From: Clostridia bacterium DTU065
GTDB lineage: Bacteria > Bacillota > DTU065
Assembly (NCBI GenBank): GCA_001512545.1
Contig: LFSI01000054.1
Coordinates: forward strand, 8,481 to 48,411
Length of the DNA: 39,931 nt
Reading direction: 5' to 3'
The translations under genes and the position numbers were made by a program. Under the pieces are notes generated by a model. It worked only from the letters and a program-made list of their open reading frames with translations, did no database searches and was not told where the DNA came from. Below, piece after piece: positions 35,507 through 39,931 of the stretch (position 1 is its first letter; each line of letters starts with the position of its first letter).

Positions 35507-36457
35507 TTATACGTTTCCTTGGCTTTGAGCTAGCGCGATGGCTCCCATTACGCCAACGTCGCCTCCGAGCTTTGCAGGCACTATCTTGAGGTTTTCTACA
35601 AACGATGGAATAGCACGCTCTTTAACTTCTGCAATCAGCGGCTTGAAGAGGATATCTCCCATGTTTGAAACACCGCCGCCAATAACAACGCAGTCAGGAT
35701 TAAGTGTATTGATAAGGCCGGCCAAAACAACGCCGATGTTTCTTGCTGCTGTTTCAACAACACTCAGTGCGTACTGATCGCCAGCGTGAGCTGCTTCAGA
35801 AACCTCGCGGGCGGTGATGTTGGTGTAATGGTGCAGCAGGCTTTCAGGATGTTCGTGCAAGCGCTCCTTGGCGTTTCTGGCGATAGCAGGTCCAGATGCG
35901 ATGGCTTCGATGCAGCCGTGGTTGCCGCAACCGCAGAGCGGACCGTTCTTATCGAGAGTGATATGGCCGATCTCGCCGGCTCCGAAGGTTGCGCCGTGGT
36001 AGATCTTGCCGTCAATGATGATCCCGCCGCCAATACCGGTGGAAATGGTCATGTAGAGCATGTGCTTTGAACCTACTCCGGCTCCGTAGCGGTTTTCGCC
36101 GAGTCCTGCTACGTTAGCGTCGTTATCGAAATAAGTGGGGATGTTGAAACGGTCTTCAATGATCTTCTTCAGAGGTACGTTGAACCACCTCAAGTTCGGC
36201 GATCTGATAACTATGCCATTGGGAATATCTAAAGCGCCAGGCGAGCACACTCCTATGGCTTTTACCTCAGTGGGCTTTACTCCGGCCTTTTGCATAACCT
36301 CGGCGATGGTGTCTCCCATGCGTTCGGTGATGATTTCCCAGCCGTCTTCTGCTTGAGTGGGGACCTTTACGCTCGCAAGAAGCTCATCCTTGCTGTTGAC
36401 TATGCCTGTGGCGATTTTTGTTCCACCTAGGTCGAGTCCTATGAAGTATTTAGACAT
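35507..36457 (-). CDS. ROK-family sugar kinase, probably glucokinase
   Basis: 316 residues. ATP loop IGLDLGGTKIATG (about 6-18), catalytic Asp113 in FDNDANVAGLGE, GTSTGIGGG-type turn (STGIGGGIIIDG) and the ROK zinc motif with His165, Cys175, Cys177 and Cys182 in GEIGHITLDK and CGCGNHGCIEA. No helix-turn-helix domain precedes it, so it is a kinase and not a ROK repressor. The ATG at 36457 lies behind AAGGAGG; the upstream in-frame ATG at 36475 precedes that site. Phosphorylates glucose, or possibly another hexose, released by beta-galactosidase. Confidence 0.93.
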   Translation of the reverse strand: MSKYFIGLDLGGTKIATGIVNSKDELLASVKVPTQAEDGWEIITERMGDTIAEVMQKAGVKPTEVKAIGVCSPGALDIPNGIVIRSPNLRWFNVPLKKIIEDRFNIPTYFDNDANVAGLGENRYGAGVGSKHMLYMTISTGIGGGIIIDGKIYHGATFGAGEIGHITLDKNGPLCGCGNHGCIEAIASGPAIARNAKERLHEHPESLLHHYTNITAREVSEAAHAGDQYALSVVETAARNIGVVLAGLINTLNPDCVVIGGGVSNMGDILFKPLIAEVKERAIPSFVENLKIVPAKLGGDVGVMGAIALAQSQGNV

Positions 36458-36738
36458 TCTACTGCCTCCTTGCATCTATGGGGGGGATGTGCATTATAAA
36501 CGTTCGGGCTGTGATTTTGCGTGCCGCCAAAGAAGCTCTTTTGGCGCCCATCCACTGCCACAATGCTGTTCCGCACAATTATACTATGATTGGTCGCAGT
36601 TGACCACTGTTTAATAATACAATGAAAAAGGTTGTCTTCCTTTGAAGGAATCGAGAAAATTATACTGAAACTAATCTGGTAGACGTCAATTTACGATTGG
36701 GGGGTGAAGTAATCGTCGGAGGGAGGACGATTACGGAC

Positions 36739-38331
36739 ATGAAAAAGATTTGGACTCTTTCATTACTTATCCTTCTCATTATACCAGTTTTTTCACAAGA
36801 TGTATCGTACAACCAATACTACAACTTGTACAAGAACAGAGTCGTGAGAACAGAGTATGCTGAAAAGCTCGATGTCCATAGCTATGTAGGCGAGGAGCCC
36901 GATGCAGCTCCAGACGAGTATTTTCTTCAAGATAAGAAGCCGATTATCTTACCGAAAACCGGGGCTACTTGGAAGGTGAGTGTTCCCGAATCAGGGCTTT
37001 ATACTTTTTTCTTTGAATACCTATTCTATCCAGCAAACGGAGAAACAGAAAAGCTCACTGTTGTGATCGACGGCCAGCTGCCGTTTGCTGAGGCGGAAAG
37101 CGTTCTGCCCCCAAGGTTTTTCCGCAACGGAGTTGCAAACCGCGAAAAACCCAACCGCAATTCGACTGTTGCGCCGCTTCCCGGGATTATCTGGCAAAAG
37201 CGCTACGCTGGAGATACCTCGGGGATGTCGGATTATCCTATGAAGTTCTACCTCACCGCAGGTGAGCACGAGATCACCCTGATCCCCCAGGGCGGACACT
37301 GGTACTTAAACAGTTTTGAAGTGGCAGCATATCAAGCTCCGCCAACACTTGAGGAGTACCGCAAGCTCTACCCCGTAGAGTTCACTGCGGCTATCGATAC
37401 TGTCATCACTATCGATGGAGCATACTATACCTATCAGTACGGCGAACCTGACGCCATCATTTACATGGACCTTGAAGCAAACCCCACGAGAGACTACAAC
37501 GCTCTCGGCAGGTGGCGCAACCCGGGCAATGGCGTCATATGGGAGTTTGAAGTAGAAGAAACCGGTTTTTACGAGATAGCGTTTCGCTACGCTCTTGGCA
37601 GTATACCTCTTGTGGAGATTCCCCTCGGCAACATGAGTCAGAAGGGCTTCGTTCACTCGGAGAGAATGCTGCTTGTAGACGGCAAAGTACCGTTCCAGGA
37701 AGCAGGGCTCATAGTATTCAACCCCACAGACGGCGGACGGAGTCGCTACACCAACTACTGGTACACCTACTCACCGACTTTCAACGTCAAGGGCAGCAGG
37801 CTGAACTTCGAGCTGTTTTTGGAGAAGGGAACTCACACTATAGAGCTGATCCCCACCCTGCAGATGCGACTGCCTATCATCAACCTCCTGCAGGAGATCT
37901 TCCAGAGAATCGAAAAGCTTGAAAGTGACTATAAGGAAGCTCTTGGCGAGGATCCCAATCCCAACTTGAGCTACCCCTTGAAGCAGGAGACCGTCGATGA
38001 CATCAGAGCACTCCTTAGCGACGTACTGCTGGCGATAAGGAGAGTTGCAAACTTCTCCAGAAACTCCCGAGTAGAGTCTTCCCTGAATGATGTTCTCAAC
38101 CGTCTGACCAATCTAGCGCTCCTTACTGCAATCGATACTGGAGATATGGTAGAGATCACCAGAATAAAGGAAAACCTCAGAAGAACAATAAATAATGCCT
38201 ACTACACACCGCTCAATCTTGACGCCATTCTTCTGTATTCACCGAGAAACGAGAAGATCATCAGAAACGAAAGAAACGACTCTTTCTGGGGAATACTCTC
38301 CAACTACTTTAAGTACAGAGTGAAGATCTGA
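36739..38331 (+). CDS. secreted protein resembling the N-terminal accessory half of large sugar-binding proteins
   Basis: 530 residues. A signal peptide (MKKIWTLSLLILLIIPVFSQ) is followed by two galactose-binding-like beta-sandwiches. The first is residues about 50-190 (VSVPESGLYTFFFEYLFYP, LTVVIDGQLPFAEAE, KFYLTAGEHEITLIPQGG). The second is about 205-380 (EFEVEETGFYEIAFRY, MLLVDGKVPFQEAG, LFLEKGTHTIELIP). A helical linker (about 385-490) ends in LNLDAILLYSPRNE. This is the order I know from Bacillota solute-binding proteins of about 950 residues, but here translation stops where the binding-protein fold should start. The ATG follows GGAGGGAGGA by about 11 bases. Likely binds sugars at the cell surface; function is inferred. 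Confidence 0.7.
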   Translation: MKKIWTLSLLILLIIPVFSQDVSYNQYYNLYKNRVVRTEYAEKLDVHSYVGEEPDAAPDEYFLQDKKPIILPKTGATWKVSVPESGLYTFFFEYLFYPANGETEKLTVVIDGQLPFAEAESVLPPRFFRNGVANREKPNRNSTVAPLPGIIWQKRYAGDTSGMSDYPMKFYLTAGEHEITLIPQGGHWYLNSFEVAAYQAPPTLEEYRKLYPVEFTAAIDTVITIDGAYYTYQYGEPDAIIYMDLEANPTRDYNALGRWRNPGNGVIWEFEVEETGFYEIAFRYALGSIPLVEIPLGNMSQKGFVHSERMLLVDGKVPFQEAGLIVFNPTDGGRSRYTNYWYTYSPTFNVKGSRLNFELFLEKGTHTIELIPTLQMRLPIINLLQEIFQRIEKLESDYKEALGEDPNPNLSYPLKQETVDDIRALLSDVLLAIRRVANFSRNSRVESSLNDVLNRLTNLALLTAIDTGDMVEITRIKENLRRTINNAYYTPLNLDAILLYSPRNEKIIRNERNDSFWGILSNYFKYRVKI

Positions 38332-38337
38332 TTTATG

Positions 38338-38363
38338 AAGCCTGGCCTTCTGGTCAGGCTTTT
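38338..38363 (+). terminator. intrinsic terminator after the accessory sugar protein gene
   Basis: AAGCCTG pairs with CAGGCTT, with an inner GCC/GGT pair, then TTTT. It begins 7 bases after the stop codon. Confidence 0.85.
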
Positions 38364-38480
38364 CCAACCGCATGCGCAAGTTTTACGGAAGTGGAGCGTG
38401 TGCGGAACCGTGAAAAAGGGTAACAAGAATCCTTGGAACCCAATGGGAAGTCAGAAGATGAAAGGAACTGTGGAGTTAAT

Positions 38481-39419
38481 ATGGCAACAACTATCACTGC
38501 AAACGAAGCCGGACAGCGGCTGGACCGGTACCTCAGAAAGAGGTTTTCCAGCCAAGCTCTAGGAGATATCTACAGGTTGATCCGTACAGGCCAGGTTAAA
38601 GTTAACGGAAGGAAAGCCAAAGCAGAGTACCGCTTGGAGGAGGGAGATGTACTTACCCTGCCAGACCTCAACGAGGAGCGGAAAGAGGCTTTCGTCAACG
38701 TGCCTTGTGATTTTGAGATCGTCTTCGAGGACGAGAATCTCCTAATCGTCAATAAGCCTGCAGGGCTCTTGGTTCACCCTGACAAAACCGAGATGAAAAG
38801 GACCCTGATCAATCAGGCTTTGGCTTATCTGTATAGAAAGGGCGAGTACGATCCCCAATCAAGCTCCACATTCACTCCGGCCCTCTGCCACAGACTGGAC
38901 CGCAACACCAGCGGCTTGGTGGTAATTGCCAAAACCTATCCAGCTCTCCAAGATATGACTGAACTCATTCGCCAGAAGAAGGTGAAAAAGTTCTACCTGT
39001 GTCTGGTGGAAGGGAGACTATCCAAGCCCGGAATTGTAGAGCTGAAGCTGGAAAAAGACGAAAGCAAGAACCAGGTCAAAGTGGCCCGAAGTGGACTTGA
39101 AGCCACCACCCGCTACGTTCCTGTAGAGATTTTTGAAGGTTACACCCTTTTAGAAGCAGAGATTGTTACAGGAAGGACCCACCAGATCCGCGTTCACCTG
39201 TCCGGTATTGGTCACCCTTTAGTGGGCGATCTGAAGTACGGGAAGCGGGCGGCCAATGAGCAGTTCAGGAGAAAGTACGGTTTGACCAGGCAGTTTCTTC
39301 ACGCCTACAAGCTAATTCTCCATTCAAAAGGTACTTCACTGGAGTATCTTGAAGGCAGGACCTTTTCCAGTGATCTTCCGGAAGACCTGCAGAAAGTGCT
39401 GATACTCCTGGAAGACTAG
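38481..39419 (+). CDS. RluC/RluD-family rRNA pseudouridine synthase
   Basis: 312 residues. The N-terminal S4 RNA-binding domain covers about 1-60 (ANEAGQRLDRYLRKRF, GQVKVNGRKAKAEYRLEEGD). The catalytic domain has LLIVNKPAGLLVHP, the active-site Asp140 in CHRLDRNTSGLVV, KFYLCLVEGR and the late GRTHQIRVHLSGIGHPLVGD. The family isomerises uridines in 23S rRNA; RluC and RluD cannot be told apart with certainty here. The ATG at 38481 is chosen for GGAG 6 bases upstream and because S4 begins directly. The ATG at 38433 would add 16 unconserved residues. Confidence 0.92.
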   Translation: MATTITANEAGQRLDRYLRKRFSSQALGDIYRLIRTGQVKVNGRKAKAEYRLEEGDVLTLPDLNEERKEAFVNVPCDFEIVFEDENLLIVNKPAGLLVHPDKTEMKRTLINQALAYLYRKGEYDPQSSSTFTPALCHRLDRNTSGLVVIAKTYPALQDMTELIRQKKVKKFYLCLVEGRLSKPGIVELKLEKDESKNQVKVARSGLEATTRYVPVEIFEGYTLLEAEIVTGRTHQIRVHLSGIGHPLVGDLKYGKRAANEQFRRKYGLTRQFLHAYKLILHSKGTSLEYLEGRTFSSDLPEDLQKVLILLED

Positions 39420-39442
39420 CGTTAGGATTGGGACGTATTGTG

Positions 39443-39469
39443 GATTTTAATGTTTATTTTCTTAAAATC
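39443..39469. promoter_or_regulatory. AT-rich inverted repeat upstream of superoxide reductase
   Basis: GATTTTAA (39443-39450) and TTAAAATC (39462-39469) are perfect inverted copies 11 bases apart. They lie 50 bases before the gene and could be a regulator site (Fur/PerR boxes are AT-rich palindromes). The match to a known box is not convincing. Confidence 0.4.
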
Positions 39470-39518
39470 TGGATATTAGAGAGGTAGTGTTTATTACACC
39501 GAGGAGGAGGATTTTAGA

Positions 39519-39878
39519 ATGGAAAGAATTGGGGACTACCTATACACCTTTGACGGTGAGGGAAAAGAAAAGCATGTTCCGGTAATCAAGGCACCTGAAA
39601 AGGTCAAAGCCGGAGAGCCCTTTGAAGTAACTGTAATTGTTGGCGATGAGGTACCTCATCCTAACACCGTAGAGCACCACATTAAGTGGATCGCCCTTTT
39701 TGCCAAACCAGAAAAGGGCAACATCGTACACATCGCAACATTCGACATGGGTCCGACTTATGCTGCACCGAGAGCTACTTTCCCGGTGATGCTGAAGCAG
39801 AACTCAACGCTTTTTGCTGTGGAGTACTGCAACATCCACGGCCTTTGGGAAAGCAGCATAAAGATCACAGTAGAGTAA
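39519..39878 (+). CDS. sor: superoxide reductase, class II (neelaredoxin/desulfoferrodoxin without N-domain)
   Basis: Reduces superoxide to hydrogen peroxide without making oxygen, a protection typical of anaerobes. The 119 residues carry the His4-Cys iron site: His19 in GKEKHVPV (with the conserved Glu-Lys before it), His47 and His53 in PHPNTVEHHIKWI, and Cys104 and His107 in EYCNIHGLWES. The desulforedoxin N-terminal domain with its second iron is absent, hence class II. GGAGGAGGA lies upstream of the ATG. It stands alone with its own terminator. Electrons would come from rubredoxin, which is not in the window. Confidence 0.95.
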   Translation: MERIGDYLYTFDGEGKEKHVPVIKAPEKVKAGEPFEVTVIVGDEVPHPNTVEHHIKWIALFAKPEKGNIVHIATFDMGPTYAAPRATFPVMLKQNSTLFAVEYCNIHGLWESSIKITVE

Positions 39879-39886
39879 CCCGCTTT

Positions 39887-39922
39887 AGCACTGGGGGTTT
39901 TACCTCCCGGTGCTTTTTTTTT
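39887..39922 (+). terminator. intrinsic terminator of superoxide reductase gene
   Basis: AGCACTGGG pairs with CCCGGTGCT (one T-G wobble) and is followed by nine T, 9 bases past the stop. Confidence 0.88.
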
Positions 39923-39931
39923 GAGCAATTA

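Noticed and set aside
36598-36670. Possible promoters for the accessory sugar protein (TTGACC near 36598, TATACT near 36661)
   Set aside because: The two boxes are too far apart to form one promoter, and neither has a good partner at 16-18 bases.

Overview
The window is about 39.9 kb of bacterial chromosome with moderate G+C. Housekeeping gene order suggests Bacillota: yebC - bofC-like - ruvC - ruvA - ruvB - recO, then ppdK - dgt-like - dnaG - rpoD, and further on the pair trmK - Nif3/DUF34. Several products look as if they belong to an outer membrane or periplasm: a small secreted beta-rich protein ending in Phe, a second beta-rich secreted protein and a DUF3108-type exported protein. This combination fits a diderm lineage of Bacillota such as Limnochordia. 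That placement is inference from gene content, not a database result.

Layout. 1-2160 holds the 3' part of glycogen phosphorylase, cut by the window edge. 2316-4353 holds an exported DUF3108-like protein, a PgsA-type phosphatidyltransferase and a PrsW-type membrane protease. 4423-8482 is a DNA repair block (yebC, bofC-like gene, ruvC, ruvA, ruvB, recO). 8679-15360 holds pyruvate phosphate dikinase, a dGTPase-like HD hydrolase, primase and the main sigma factor. A tRNA cluster (Asn, CAU, Glu) with its own promoter follows at 15419-15654. 15746-21434 is accessory: an M50 protease, an Eis-like acetyltransferase, a secretion-filament-like (flagellin-like) protein, a TIM-barrel protein, a short MscS channel and a lipoprotein.

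21472-24440 (minus strand) holds two tandem MgtE-type Mg transporters. Each is preceded by a leader that folds into the same architecture by eye, which is the strongest candidate for an undescribed regulatory element here. 24634-29076 (minus) is a sugar module: a GH2 beta-galactosidase with a palindromic operator-like site touching its ribosome binding site, followed by an orphan sugar-binding protein without permeases. 29219-34349 holds a 4-oxalocrotonate tautomerase-like protein, a beta-barrel-like protein, trmK, Nif3/DUF34, oligoendopeptidase F and a second beta-rich exported protein. 34356-34792 is the RNase P RNA gene with promoter and terminator. It is followed by a Fur-family regulator, a ROK sugar kinase (minus), a stand-alone protein resembling the N-terminal accessory half of very large sugar-binding proteins, an RluC/RluD pseudouridine synthase and a class II superoxide reductase.

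Taken together the genes describe an anaerobe (superoxide reductase, PPDK) that uses plant- or milk-type oligosaccharides and stores glycogen: beta-galactosidase, ROK kinase, sugar-binding proteins and glycogen phosphorylase feed glycolysis, in which PPDK can replace pyruvate kinase. No CRISPR array, insertion sequence, prophage or attachment site was seen.
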